A stretch of DNA of 64,000 nt from Maratus speciosus (GCA_963932465.1 OZ010788.1:196046559-196110558), one strand, 5' to 3'. Positions 44,141-54,849 are shown, counted from the stretch's first letter. Program-made: numbers and translations. The notes: generated by a model from the sequence alone, not told the origin.

Positions 44141-44620
44141 AAACGTGACAAATGAGGTGTGTTTGTACTATAACTAGTTTTATAAATATTCATATCTTGG
44201 TGCAATAGCTGTTGCACTCTCGTGCAAAAACGCATGAATACAAAATTCATTACGATTATATATATTAAATTCAGTAATACGGAAATAATAGGACTCCACC
44301 TTAAATAGGACGTCATAACAGCGGCAACCTAGAATCATTATCTATCGCGGGATATCATGGAATTACTTACGTATGATAGGATTTAATAGAATATAGAAGC
44401 CTTTTATTAATATCCTTTTAAGTTTTGATTCGATGTTCATAAAATTTGAAAGGATTCGAGAAAATTCTGCAACGATTGTATATTATATTAAATTTCAAAC
44501 TATTCGGTTTGGTAGTTTTTGCGCTTTTACATGCGGACAAACGGGCAGACAGACACACGGACGAACCAGACGACGACTATAGGTACTACGTATTTATATA
44601 ATTACGAACGCACCTAAAAA
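44141..44620. repeat. 470-bp dispersed family, copy 3
   Basis: Matches 21210-21675 over its whole length: CTATAACTAGTTTTATAAAT, TTGGTGCAATAGCTGTTG, GACTCCACCTTAAATAGG, ACGTATGATAGGATTTAATA, TTCATAAAATTTGA, TGCGGACAAACGGGCAGACA, and TACGAACGCACCTAAAAA at the end. The minus-strand phrase LNIYKTSYSTN.. is kept here as well (DMNIYKTSYSTNTPHLSRL). Confidence 0.83.
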
Positions 44621-44849
44621 GCATCTTTTCAGCACTTCGAGATAAAACCCTTTAAAATTTTTTTATAATATATTGAGGTATTTTTAGTCATAAGTATCGT
44701 AATTATAAGAATTTTTTTGACTGTGTATTTTAAAATGCTCAGAAAATATTTTAACATTTTCAACCGAATTGTTAGAATATTTCACAGTCGTATTTTTTGT
44801 TAACTGTTTAAACAAAATATCTAATTCTCAATGCAAATGTTAAAGTCAT

Positions 44850-45310
44850 GTAATAAAATAACACGCCTAATGTTTAGGTTCCCCTAAATTAAAGAAAATC
44901 GAATGAACCTCTTTAAAGAAACGATAGCAAACATAACAGCGCTAATTTATCTCGGAAAATCGATGAATGGCAAAGAAAAGAAATTCTTTTTCTAAGGTCG
45001 ATGCATCCATCACAAATTCAATGGAAATAAAAAGGGCGCCCTGTAAACAAAGAAAGAAAAAGATTCAATGTCATAAAGGGGCAATGCACTTTTATTTCTG
45101 TATCGAAAAGGGCACTTGAAGATACCTTTTTTTTTCCTTTCAATGCTCCAAACACTGAAGGATTTGTTTTACTCCTAAATAGTGTTTTGTCTGGGTGTTT
45201 TTCATTTAGAAATTAATAGAAAGAATTTAAAACTATTGAAAGAGATTTTTTTAATGATATTTTAATAAATAGATTATTGAAATCTGTATCAATGTACGCA
45301 TTTTAATACA
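44850..45310 (+). repeat. 470-bp body, copy 2 (partner at 38535-39005)
   Basis: Shares AATAACACGCCTA, AAAATCGATGAATGGC, CGATGCATCCATCA, GGAAATAAAAAGGGCGCC, GATTCAATGTCATAAAG, GGGCAATGCA, TTTTGTCTGGGTGTTTTTCA and AATAAATAGATTATT with 38535-39005, at roughly four-fifths identity by eye. The array-like unit that precedes copy 1 is not evident here. Confidence 0.75.
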
Positions 45311-46580
45311 TTGATCATCTCCAATACATTTTTTAACATGTAATTCTGTTTAACTTCGGATTGAAAACGCGTGCTCTACAGTTAATAACAATAACAAAAT
45401 ACTAATAATTAATTAATATTTTAATTAACTAATTAATGTAAACGGTGAATATGATTTAAAATCTGGAAAACTCGTGTATCACGTGCAGAGCGATTTTTAA
45501 AGAATTTTTTTCTTTTGGAAAAAAAAGTGAAGCCTCCGCAAAAAATTATGGGGCATGAAAAGAATTATCGAAAATTTCTTTACTTTAGTGTTGAATTTTG
45601 AATAATTTTCAATGAATAGCTGCATTACATCAACGTTATACGCACAGAGGTTTAGACATTTTCTTTTCTTATCCTAGGGCTTACCATCCTTTAAAACTAG
45701 AATTTGTTTTCTTATGAAGTTATTACGGCTCAAACAAAAAACGTGCATAACCCTGGACTTCAGGTTGAACATCATCGTGGGAGGAGAGGGGGCTACCAAA
45801 AGTTCTACTATCTGTACTAAAAGTTCTATGAGCACAGTGTTGAGAATAAAGGAGGCATACTGAACATTTATTGTAACATGTGTTAAACATCTATTTGAAG
45901 ATATATTGGGTATTAAAATATATAAGCCTAAAGAATATTTTTTAATTGCTACAGCGCCACCTTTCGGAAAGTATTTGTACTAAAACGTTTTTATTTAGTT
46001 AATGACAAGCGCATCATCTGAGTTAGCTACAGTTTTAATTTCACCTCAATCGGAGCAGTGGAACGTGCTCCGAATCGTTTTGAAGTGAATACTTTATTTC
46101 TTGCAAATTCTGTAATTATCCCAAAAATTAAAAGATATGTTTATAAAACAAATGATTCTCTTTCTTGAAAATAACATTCTTTCAAAAATGTGTTCTCTTT
46201 ACAACCGTTTTTCTTTTAATTACGGTTGTTAGTTGCCTTGAATGCAATAATTACATTTTATATGTTAACAAGCTCATTGAATCAGCCCCAAATCGTTATC
46301 CTTAACGATGCTTTGAGTGAATGTAGGAACCTATAAAACTCAAAAAGAACATTTGAATAAATTATGGGAAATTTACGGAAAACAAATTCAAAAAGGTTAT
46401 TTCACGAAACCCAAAATAATTCAGACAACGTCTGAGCTATTTTAGAGCTCCGTGAAATAATCTTTGAAATGAATGTACTTTTGAGAATTACTTTATTCAT
46501 CTTTTCTTCTTCATGTTCGTCCGCACGCGAATATATATTTTAAGCAGAACCATGTCTAAATTTCCATCAGGTTTGGATTT
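45311..46580. other. 1.3-kb spacer, nothing recognised
   Basis: AT-rich with a few local patches (CAGCGCCACCTTTCGG at about 45954). No gene or repeat that I can support. Confidence 0.5.
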
Positions 46581-46912
46581 TTACTTTTTTCTTTCTAAAG
46601 AAGAAAGTATCATAATCGAAATTTTTTTAACTTCCGGTTTTCGATAGATTTACATGTTTTAGGAGTCAGAGATCCCGAAAAACATGTTTATACAAAATGT
46701 CTGTCTGTCCGTCCGAGTGTCTGTATGTCCGTGTGTCCGCTTTGTATCATCGAAAAGCGTATGAAGATGTGCACAAAATTGAATCAATTGTTTGTGTATG
46801 TTTTTGGCTATGGTCAGCAGGTTCTCATTGAATTTCGAAATATTCCGCCGGAAGCAGGCGCTGTAATAGCGATTTTTGTACCATTTTCATTATTCTACCA
46901 TCGAAAAATGGT
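46581..46912 (+). repeat. short relative of the 18.1-19.8 kb element
   Basis: ACTTTTTTCTTTCTAAAGAA, GAAAGTATCATAATCGAAAT, ACTTCCGGTTTTCGAT, ACATGTTTTAGGAGTCAGAG, a TGTCTGTCCG microsatellite and about one unit of the 152-bp repeat (CATCGAAAAGCGTATGAAG, TTTTTGGCTATGG, GGCGCTGTAATAGCGATTTT). Same order as at 18102-18470 but with a single array unit. Ends with an ACCATTTTCATTATTCTACC/ATGGTAC hairpin near 46900. Confidence 0.8.
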
Positions 46913-47284
46913 ACAAAAATCGTTATACCATCACAATACTATCGCAATGATGAGATCATAGAAATAGTAACATGTTACATTTATGCGAAACCACTCTAAA
47001 GACATCTAGTAAACAAACAACAAACTGTTACGAAATCCTCAACTTTCCGTGTGATAAAAGTGGATTTATAATAAAGAAAAGTCAGATTCTCAGACGATTA
47101 ATGCGATTTTTCGGGCAAATATTCGAGAAACAGAACGTATAGATTACAATCCGTACCACAAAAACCAAGAAAACAACGAGATAAAATCAGGAAAGCACAG
47201 CTATTGTTTGTTACGATTCGCTCTCAAACTAGAGTCGCTTGAGGCGGATTAAATACGACTGACTCTTTGAAACAGAGCTACTTA
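46913..47284. other. spacer, nothing recognised
   Basis: No gene, TIR or tandem repeat recognised. Confidence 0.5.
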
Positions 47285-47459
47285 TACAGGGTGTTACCGA
47301 AATCGACCAACAAACTCAGAGTGGTGGTAGTATGCATCAAGAGGAATAAAAATTGCAATGGAACATGATGTCGTAAATCGCCTATTTAATCAAAGATACA
47401 AGGTGTTTTACCCTAACTCAACTTGGGTTGTCGGTAACAACATTCAGAAAACTGAACTA

Positions 47460-48276
47460 CCGGGTGATCCAGAAGTTCCGGGACTTTTGAAATGCTAATA
47501 ATTAGTTAACTGTATTGAATAGAAAGATGCAGTTGTCACAGAAAGGCTTAGAAACATGTGGGATTTGTTTTGTTTTTTTAATGAAAAAAAAATTATGTTA
47601 TTTAGTTACACTTTTTGCCAATAGGTGGCGCTGAAATTGATAATATAGTTCTGCTATGGTATAATACAGCGGATTGAGTTTTGGCATGGTGTTCAACCTC
47701 GATTATGACTACAATAGATGTCTGGGATCTCCCGCTTCTTTGACGATTTTCCAATGAGCCTATTTCCTCAAACCTTTTTATCATAGCCTTTACATTTGTA
47801 ATGGCATTTTGGCCCTTTTCCAGTTTTAACTCCACGCTTTGTACGATAACAAAGCAAAGCTAAACTTCCCGATTCATTCTTTTTATAAAAGAGCATTACC
47901 ACGCAAAGAAAGCATGACTAAACATAGCACTTACGCATCAAATTTTGTACCAAAATTCCTTTTAAATGCAATTTCTTTAAACTTCGAAAAAGCGTTTGAA
48001 CATAAGTGATCCTTAAAACGAAATCTGATCAATATCTTATAAAAGACTTTGCGAAATGAACACATGTACTTATATAACACATGGTGCAGATGCTATCGAT
48101 GTCGTATAGCAGCGCCACCTGTTGCTAAAAATTTTAACTATTTATTTAAAAAAAATTTCATTATAAACAAAAATCCCACATGTTTCTGAGTATATATGTG
48201 AAACCGCACCTTCCTATTGTACATAGTTTTCTAATTATTAACATTTCAAAACTCCAGGAACTTCTGGATCACCCGG
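47460..48276 (-). mobile_element. nested element with CCGGGTGATCCAGAAGTTCC ends
   Basis: Left CCGGGTGATCCAGAAGTTCC and right GGAACTTCTGGATCACCCGG are a perfect 20-bp inverted pair, with TA at 47458-47459 and 48277-48278. The inverted arms run about 190 bp: TTTTGAAATGCTAATAATTA, GAAACATGTGGGATTT and AGGTGGCGCTG mirror CAGCGCCACCTGTTGC, AAATCCCACATGTTTC and TAATTATTAACATTTCAAAA. A piece of transposase HTH survives on the minus strand. It is a deleted derivative of a Tc1/mariner-superfamily transposon. Confidence 0.92.
47660..47860 (-). pseudogene. transposase N-terminal HTH fragment
   Basis: Within the minus frame at 47602-47835 the stretch MIKRFEEIGSLENRQRSGRS resembles the end of the paired-type HTH of mariner-superfamily transposases (consensus KFEETGSvxdkpRSGRP). 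The preceding LEKGQNAITNVKA is a degraded first helix pair. No DDE domain follows; the reading runs directly into the inverted repeat. It serves to classify the surrounding element and is not a working gene. Confidence 0.75.
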
Positions 48277-48708
48277 TATATTATAATGAAACTTTTAATA
48301 GACGTGCTCATTTTTCTTGGAAAATGTGATAAAATCAAAAATGTGGTATAGGTTTCTATTATGCGCGCCAGCAGTATTCACTTGACGCTTCACATTTTGG
48401 ACTGCGATTAATTGCGATTACCAGTTCATGCGGTATTATCGATTGCGTGAGCACCCTCTTTTTCCAGAATTTTTTGTGATGCTATCAGATTTCATACCTA
48501 TCGAGGTACATATCGTTACATTTTCATTACAGTATTTTTATTTTTCTTAAACTTATTACCATCAACCAAAGTTCCGTCAGGGTGAAACGCCCTGTATTTG
48601 TGATTAAGTAAGTGGTTTGCGACCCCATGTTCTACGGTAATTTTTCATCCTCTTGATGCCTACTATCAGCCCTCTAAATTTGTCGGTCGAATTTGGCAAC
48701 ACTCTGTA

Positions 48709-49002
48709 TAGAGTCTCTTGATGATAGCGTCACTGATGACTTGAACTGATGACCTATTTCCTATTCCATCTAATTCTAGACATTTCCTTTAATTTTCATC
48801 ATAGAGCTTTCTTTTCCCGAGATTTTTATATAAATATTTAGCGACCAAAATAGTTGCCATAGTTAAGTAGTTAATGCAGTAGCATACAGCAGAAATGTAC
48901 CGAAGAATTCAAATATGATGTCAGAATTAGATATTTGTATAAAAAGATTTAAAGTTTGTTTTAATTTCTATATGTACCGACCATCTAAGAAAATTTAAAG
49001 TA
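48709..49002. other. spacer, nothing recognised
   Basis: No gene; leads into the (TA)n run at which the Helitron candidate may start. Confidence 0.5.
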
Positions 49003-49354
49003 TCTATATATATATATATATATTTCTCTTACGTAGCGATAAAAAGAGGCTGTATTTGTAGCTTGTTATTTGGCAACAACCAAAGCGACATTTCTCAGTG
49101 ATTAAGTTACGGTCACATGTCCCATCCAACTCAGCAAATCAAAATCCAGACAGAATCTCTCTTTTAACACAAACCGTTTGAGCGATGCATGAATGACAAT
49201 TGCTATTGGTCCGTTTACGGTGACGTAAGGAATTCAGCGAATCAGCTTTTTGATCCAAGATTGTGTTTAGAAACAGGCGAAAACGTTTCGTTTACAGCTT
49301 ACAGTTCGTTAGCGTAATACGTAGCATTTTTATAGCTTCTTATTATAGTTTTAA

Positions 49355-49520
49355 ATGAATTTAAGCCAGGATTTTCAATACTATAGGCAAAATGAAAGGT
49401 GGAGGACCCCATCTGACACTAAGATACCATTTAAATTTAAACGGCGTCAATTTCCAGTTCGCTTAGCTTTCTCAATGATGATCAACAAGTCACAGGGCCA
49501 AACTTTTGATAAATGCATTT
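49355..49520 (+). pseudogene. Helitron Pif1-like helicase C-terminal fragment
   Basis: The reading contains IPFKFKRRQ and [19 protein letters not shown], then DK. This is the conserved C-terminal helicase motif of Pif1-family proteins encoded by Helitrons, in which the QGQTFDKVGIYL stretch is near-invariant. The homology stops right after FDK, where Ile/Phe/Tyr-rich codons from an AT-rich repeat take over and run to a stop at 49636. The upstream Walker motifs and the Rep nuclease are absent. A truncated relic. Confidence 0.85.
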
Positions 49521-49685
49521 TTATTTACATTTTCAACAATATTTTCAATTACTTTTTTATGAATTATTTTTCATTTCAAAAATTTGTAAATTTCATAATG
49601 TTAAAATGTTTTATACCCATTGACAGCATCACCTAAATGCATTTTTATTTACATTTTCGACAGTTTTGCATGACTTTTTATACAC
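49512..49685 (+). repeat. AT-rich direct repeat after the helicase motif
   Basis: AAATGCATTTTTATTTACAT begins at about 49512 and again at about 49636, each followed by a TTTTC.ACA.T.TT block and a CTTTTTTAT/CTTTTTAT block. A third, related block occurs in every 537-bp unit downstream (AAATACATTTTTATTTATAT at about 51708). Confidence 0.75.
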
Positions 49686-49985
49686 TAGAAGGCTCAGCCC
49701 CCTACGAGCTACGCTCGCCAACCCCCGTTCAGACACCGCAGACTCTAAAAGCACGCTAATTTGATTGGCTTTAAAAAGATTTCGAAAGATTGAATTATAA
49801 CTTAAAAAACAGTAAGTAAGTAAGCACCCACCCTGGGAACCCGCTTTTGGCTTATGGTTAGGTGTAACCCCCAAGCCCAGGGCAGGGGAAAGTTTTACTA
49901 CCTGCGGAAACAAGCCCAGAACCCCAGTCTCCGGGAAAGAAGGCAAGTGCCGTGTCCCCGGACCGCCTGTGAAAATTTATTATTA
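49686..49985. other. GC-richer segment inside the Helitron candidate
   Basis: Stands out from the AT-rich surroundings. It has CAGCCCCCTACGAGCTACGC, AAGTAAGTAAG, CACCCTGGGAACCCGC, CCCAAGCCCAGGGCAGGGG, and CAAGCCCAGAACCCCAGTCT. Overlapping frames exist on both strands (49629-49946 minus; 49854-50066 plus) but show no domain. CTACGAGCTACGCTCGCC is similar in style to the hairpins at the 3' end near 53450-53550. Confidence 0.5.
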
Positions 49986-49999
49986 TTTAAGATGGCGAT

Positions 50000-51349
50000 T
50001 CTTTACCAATCACAATTGGCTGCCCGATTGTTTCAGGGCGAGCCTAGAAATGTATTTCAATTATGATTTATATATTTTGGAATTTGTGTTGAAAAATTTT
50101 TAAGTATTTACATTCGTCTTTACATTTGACAAGAAATATTTTTTCCCTTTTTTTCCCCCCTTTTAAACAAAAATATTTATTCGTATTTACAATATTTCTA
50201 GTGGTATTTAAGTTCTTAAAAATTAAACAATCTCAAAAACACCCTTCCATACACCACGTGGACCCATGATTTTTTTTTTTTTTTTTTTGATAAAGTAGTA
50301 TAATAATTTAGAGTTATAATTATTTACCAATAAATAAGTTTTTTTTTTTTTTTTTTTTTGACAGAAAATATGAAATACACGGAGCGATGGTAGAACTAAA
50401 AAGACAATCACAGGACAAATTTAAGCCCAACTAAGGTGGCCCCACTGCCCATAACTGGAGGCCATCCCCGCCGCAGCAGAAATATTAGGACAAATGCTGA
50501 TACACTTATTATGATAAAAAAGATAAACTTAAAAAACAGTGGCGATCTCCCTATAAACGGGTTTCTATTCATTTCTCTTTGATTGGGGAATTTGGCTAAA
50601 TCAGCTACTGTTAAAAGATACAATGGCTGCTTCCGTCTTTGATTAAATAATTTTAGTTAAACATTTCAAAATATACAATGGATTAAGTAAACAGAATCTT
50701 TGTCTCCCGGTATTTTTTAACAAAGCGAAAAGAAAGTGTTTTTTTTTAAATAAGACATTTTAAATATATCGTTTATAATCTGACGTAATTTTAACCAAAC
50801 TTTTCTTTCTCTTTTTAATATTCACGTGAAAATACTTTTGTTATAAAATGAAATATTTAAGCTGTCCTAACAAAAATAGTTGAAAAATATCAAATAAATG
50901 TCTCGCGCAATTTTTTTAATTTAAACTGTTTTACGATATTATTTTTGTTCATTTTACGTAATAAGTGTAATGTGACGTAATTTCTCCTATTTAAGACTTC
51001 TAATGCATGTTAATGAATTTATTATTCTACAATATTCTTTCTCTTTTAAAATTCACGTGTTAATATAGTTTTTATGGCGTAATTTTCAATGAGTTCCTGT
51101 TTTTTTATATTTTATGTTTACAATAGTCACGTGTAAATAAATTTTTAATTTGAAACAAATATTATTGTTTGCGCTTTTTATACAGTTGGCAACAGGTTAA
51201 ATTAGTACAATTTTCTGAAATAAGTAAAAAATATCTCTCAAAATGCTGAAAATTTGAATTTAAAATAGAAATAAAACCTCAAAAAATGAGTCAAAAAAAA
51301 AAAATAATAATGCAATCTGCATATTGCATATGCAATCTGCATATGCATA
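50000..51349. other. AT-rich interior of the Helitron candidate
   Basis: Two poly-T runs (50271-50288 and 50340-50359) and a TGCAATCTGCATATTGCATA palindromic patch just before the array (51311-51350). The minus frames at 50223-50411, 50408-50623 and 51238-51474 show no motif. Confidence 0.5.
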
Positions 51350-53431
51350 TTTTTTAATGGAACGATTTTGTCCAACTTTAGCATTAAATATCTCTTAAAA
51401 TAATTCTTCGATTTGAAAACTGTCTGCATCAGCGTGTTTATCGAACATTTCTCTATAATACCACCGATTTTCATATTTTCGTATGCAATATTTTTCTTAA
51501 TATTAACGAAGAAAGACCTTCGGTCACAAAAAATTCAAAACCAGCGGCGGCGGCGGTGACAGCGGTAGTTACTTTTTTTTTAGAATAGAGAGATTAAAAA
51601 TATTTGTAAATTTCATATGTTACTTGCTCGGATCGCATAGCGGCCCAACTAAAACTATTTTTTATTGTGCTTTCACTAAGGTTTTTAATTCTGTTTCCAA
51701 GGTTTTTAAATACATTTTTATTTATATTTCCAGCAAAGTTTTCCATTACTTTTTTATACATTAAAGATATTTGTAAATTTAATACATTATAATGATTTAT
51801 GATAGCACTCATTCTGGCAAATTCTAACGCATAAAATGATCTAAAAATGATTACTCTGCCATGTATAGTTTTTGCTGCTATAAAACTTTTTTAATGGAAC
51901 GATTTTGTCCAACTTTAGCATTAAATATCTCTTAAAATAATTCTTCGATTTGAAAACTGTCTGCATCAGCGTGTTTATCGAACATTTCTCTATAATACCA
52001 CCGATTTTCATATTTTCGTATGCAATATTTTTCTTAATATTAACGAAGAAAGACCTTCGGTCACAAAAAATTCAAAACCAGCGGCGGCGGCGGTGACAGC
52101 GGTAGTTACTTTTTTTTTAGAATAGAGAGATTAAAAATATTTGTAAATTTCATATGTTACTTGCTCGGATCGCATAGCGGCCCAACTAAAACTATTTTTT
52201 ATTGTGCTTTCACTAAGGTTTTTAATTCTGTTTCCAAGGTTTTTAAATACATTTTTATTTATATTTCCAGCAAAGTTTTCCATTACTTTTTTATACATTA
52301 AAGATATTTGTAAATTTAATACATTATAATGATTTATGATAGCACTCATTCTGGCAAATTCTAACGCATAAAATGATCTAAAAATGATTACTCTGCCATG
52401 TATAGTTTTTGCTGCTATAAAACTTTTTTAATGGAACGATTTTGTCCAACTTTAGCATTAAATATCTCTTAAAATAATTCTTCGATTTGAAAACTGTCTG
52501 CATCAGCGTGTTTATCGAACATTTCTCTATAATACCACCGATTTTCATATTTTCGTATGCAATATTTTTCTTAATATTAACGAAGAAAGACCTTCGGTCA
52601 CAAAAAATTCAAAACCAGCGGCGGCGGCGGTGACAGCGGTAGTTACTTTTTTTTTAGAATAGAGAGATTAAAAATATTTGTAAATTTCATATGTTACTTG
52701 CTCGGATCGCATAGCGGCCCAACTAAAACTATTTTTTATTGTGCTTTCACTAAGGTTTTTAATTCTGTTTCCAAGGTTTTTAAATACATTTTTATTTATA
52801 TTTCCAGCAAAGTTTTCCATTACTTTTTTATACATTAAAGATATTTGTAAATTTAATACATTATAATGATTTATGATAGCACTCATTCTGGCAAATTCTA
52901 ACGCATAAAATGATCTAAAAATGATTACTCTGCCATGTATAGTTTTTGCTGCTATAAAACTTTTTTAATGGAACGATTTTGTCCAACTTTAGCATTAAAT
53001 ATCTCTTAAAATAATTCTTCGATTTGAAAACTGTCTGCATCAGCGTGTTTATCGAACATTTCTCTATAATACCACCGATTTTCATATTTTCGTATGCAAT
53101 ATTTTTCTTAATATTAACGAAGAAAGACCTTCGGTCACAAAAAATTCAAAACCAGCGGCGGCGGCGGTGACAGCGGTAGTTACTTTTTTTTTAGAATAGA
53201 GAGATTAAAAATATTTGTAAATTTCATATGTTACTTGCTCGGATCGCATAGCGGCCCAACTAAAACTATTTTTTATTGTGCTTTCACTAAGGTTTTTAAT
53301 TCTGTTTCCAAGGTTTTTAAATACATTTTTATTTATATTTCCAGCAAAGTTTTCCATTACTTTTTTATACATTAAAGATATTTGTAAATTTAATACATTA
53401 TAATGATTTATGATAGCACTCATTCTGGCAA
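51350..53431. repeat. 537-bp tandem array, 3.88 units, apparently identical
   Basis: Units 51350-51886, 51887-52423, 52424-52960 and a truncated 52961-53431. By eye the units are identical, including homopolymers. Each contains GACCTTCGGTC, GCGGCGGCGGCGGTGACAGC, TGCTCGGATCGCATAGCGGC and the block related to the helicase-adjacent repeat. 537 is a multiple of 3, and a 72-codon minus frame (MSAIINHYNVLNLQISLMYK..) is repeated unchanged in each unit; it has no known domain. The truncation point abuts the Helitron-like 3' end. Recent amplification, gene conversion or an assembly artefact could all give such identity. Confidence 0.96.
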
Positions 53432-53555
53432 GAGTTGACACAAATAGTGGCGAGAGAGCGAAGCGATCTGGGATCGCGTAGCGAACCCAATGTGAATTGC
53501 GTAGCAATTCACGGGGGTTCGCGAGCGTTAGCGACCAGGGAGCGGAGCCCCCTTG
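53432..53555 (+). mobile_element. Helitron-like 3' terminal region with hairpins
   Basis: Contains GTGAATTGC-GTA-GCAATTCAC (perfect 9-bp hairpin), GCGAAGCGATC..GATCGCGTAGCG, GGTTCGC..GCGACC and a final GGAGCGGAGCCCCC. GC-rich short palindromes close to the end, followed by CTTG|T, resemble Helitron 3' termini, which usually end CTRR. The match is good in style but not exact. Confidence 0.6.
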
Positions 53556-53839
53556 TATGATTAATTACTGGAAGTTATTATTAATCGATTGACATCAGTC
53601 ACATTTTACATGATTATTTATGGCAGAATTAGTAGGAATGCTCTTTCTTTACCCAAACTGTACAATTACATAATTATTGTTGTACATAATCATTTTTGGA
53701 CTACCTAAACTCCAGCTTTTCTTTCTTCTTTTTATAAGTAATGATTCACGAGATTTACGCTATATTTCGCAATATGTGCTACCGTTTGACTCTCTGGGAA
53801 ATCTGAATATTGTTTAAATAAATATACTATCCTCTTCAA

Positions 53840-54265
53840 ACTTAGTATTTGCTAAAAGTGCTAAAAATACATTTAAAAGGCAAATAAATATCTTTATTTA
53901 TTCAGATCGACATGTTCATTGCTCTGATGGCAAAATTCTCAAGTTCTATATTGATACAATTATTTTCGCAAAAACATTTTTTTAAATTGAAAACTGGTAA
54001 ACAAAAATCACCTGAACTCATGTACAGTGAAATTAACTGTAATGTTAAAAATGGATATTAGTGAACGTGAATTATTTTACACTATTGTTTCATTATTCTG
54101 TAGAGCATCTCTTTCCAAATTTTAAGAAGCTCCATGGAGACTGGAGGTATCAGTATAGATCTTGAGCATGTTGTCGTCAGAGCAATAAAACATGTCTATC
54201 TAAATAAATAAAGGTATTTATTTGCCTTTTAAATATATTTTTATGACTTTTAGCAAATGTTAAGT
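53840..54265. repeat. ~425-bp foldback element
   Basis: Left CTTAGTATTTGCTAAAAGTG, TTTAAAAGGCAAATAAATA and GACATGTTCATTGCTCTGA mirror TCAGAGCAATAAAACATGTC, TATTTATTTGCCTTTTAAAT and CTTTTAGCAAATGTTAAG on the right. Arms are about 110-120 bp, with an unpaired middle of roughly 190 bp. No coding frame; target duplication not determined. Confidence 0.82.
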
Positions 54266-54321
54266 TAATTCGATGTTTCAAGGGATTTTCATATATACTT
54301 TTATACTATCCTTTTATTAAA

Positions 54322-54386
54322 CGTAAGTGGTTCAGTGATATAACGATCACCTGCTACACAGAAAGCACAGGTTCCATTCCCGGCAA
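54322..54386 (+). repeat. tRNA-like sequence, Gly-type appearance
   Basis: AAGTGGTTCAGTGATATAAC resembles the A-box half of a tRNA-Gly (GGTGGTTCAGTGG) and CAGGTTCCATTCCCGG resembles its B-box half. The acceptor ends do not pair and the B-box G of TTCGA is lost (TTCCA), so a tRNA pseudogene or SINE head is likely. Confidence 0.5.
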
Positions 54387-54849
54387 TTATAATTGTGTGT
54401 CCTTCCTAAATAGTTTTTACTTTCTACAGAAATCAACCAGCTATTTTTTAATAACAAGTATTAATATAAATTTTTGCTCAAGAAATACATTAAGTTATTG
54501 CACTATCTTTTTTATATAAAATTAAAGATTTAAAAACTTTCCAAAGTTATAATCAATCAAAACAATAGTAAAAATAAAAAAAATTTCAGATTGTTTTCCA
54601 CTCGTTCGGAAAAACTTATAATTCTTTCTCTTTATTTCCACGCTTTAATTTCCTCTTCCTCTGGCGATGGAAATGATCGGAATTATCTTCTCATTTCTTT
54701 TAATCTCTTTAAGTTCGAACAAATCCCTCATTAATCCCTTTCCGTGAAGCCAAACTTTTTTATTCGTTTATTTTTTGTGCTTATTCATTTATTTCTCCCA
54801 TAAAAATGAAAGCTTTGCATTTATCTCGAAACTCACTTTTATTTTGATA
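54387..54849. other. AT-rich spacer, pyrimidine-rich in part
   Basis: Pyrimidine-rich patch near 54640-54670. No gene seen. Confidence 0.5.

Larger units (their letters stand above)
47287..48706. mobile_element. CAGGGTGTTGCC-family MITE, interrupted by another element
   Basis: Left CAGGGTGTTACCGAAATCGA and right TCGAATTTGGCAACACTCTG, with TA at 47285-47286 and 48707-48708. It aligns throughout with the intact 593-bp copy at 39403-39995: CTCAGAGTGGTGGTAGTATG, GTTTTACCCTAACTCAACTT and, on the right, GCGACCCCATGTTCTACGG and TCCTCTTGATGCCTACTATC. Removing the 817-bp element at 47460-48276 and one TA leaves about 600 bp, matching the intact copy. Confidence 0.9.
49003..53555 (+). mobile_element. 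Helitron candidate (about 4.55 kb), degenerate
   Basis: Possible 5' end TCTATATATATATATATA at 49003 after an A. It contains a Helitron-type Pif1 helicase fragment (49355-49510), a GC-richer ~300-bp region (49690-49975), a 537-bp tandem array, and a 3' region rich in hairpins ending GAGCCCCCTTG|T. Helitrons insert between A and T, start with TC, end with CTRR and carry a 3' hairpin. Here the last four bases are CTTG, so the 3' match is imperfect, and the TC lies in a microsatellite. No Rep/HUH domain was found and most of the helicase is missing. The borders are inference; the helicase homology is the firm part. Confidence 0.6.

Noticed and set aside
49629..50066. GC-richer frames on both strands as a captured host gene in the Helitron
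   Set aside because: No domain, no splice-like structure, and mutually overlapping frames. Kept only as a compositional oddity.
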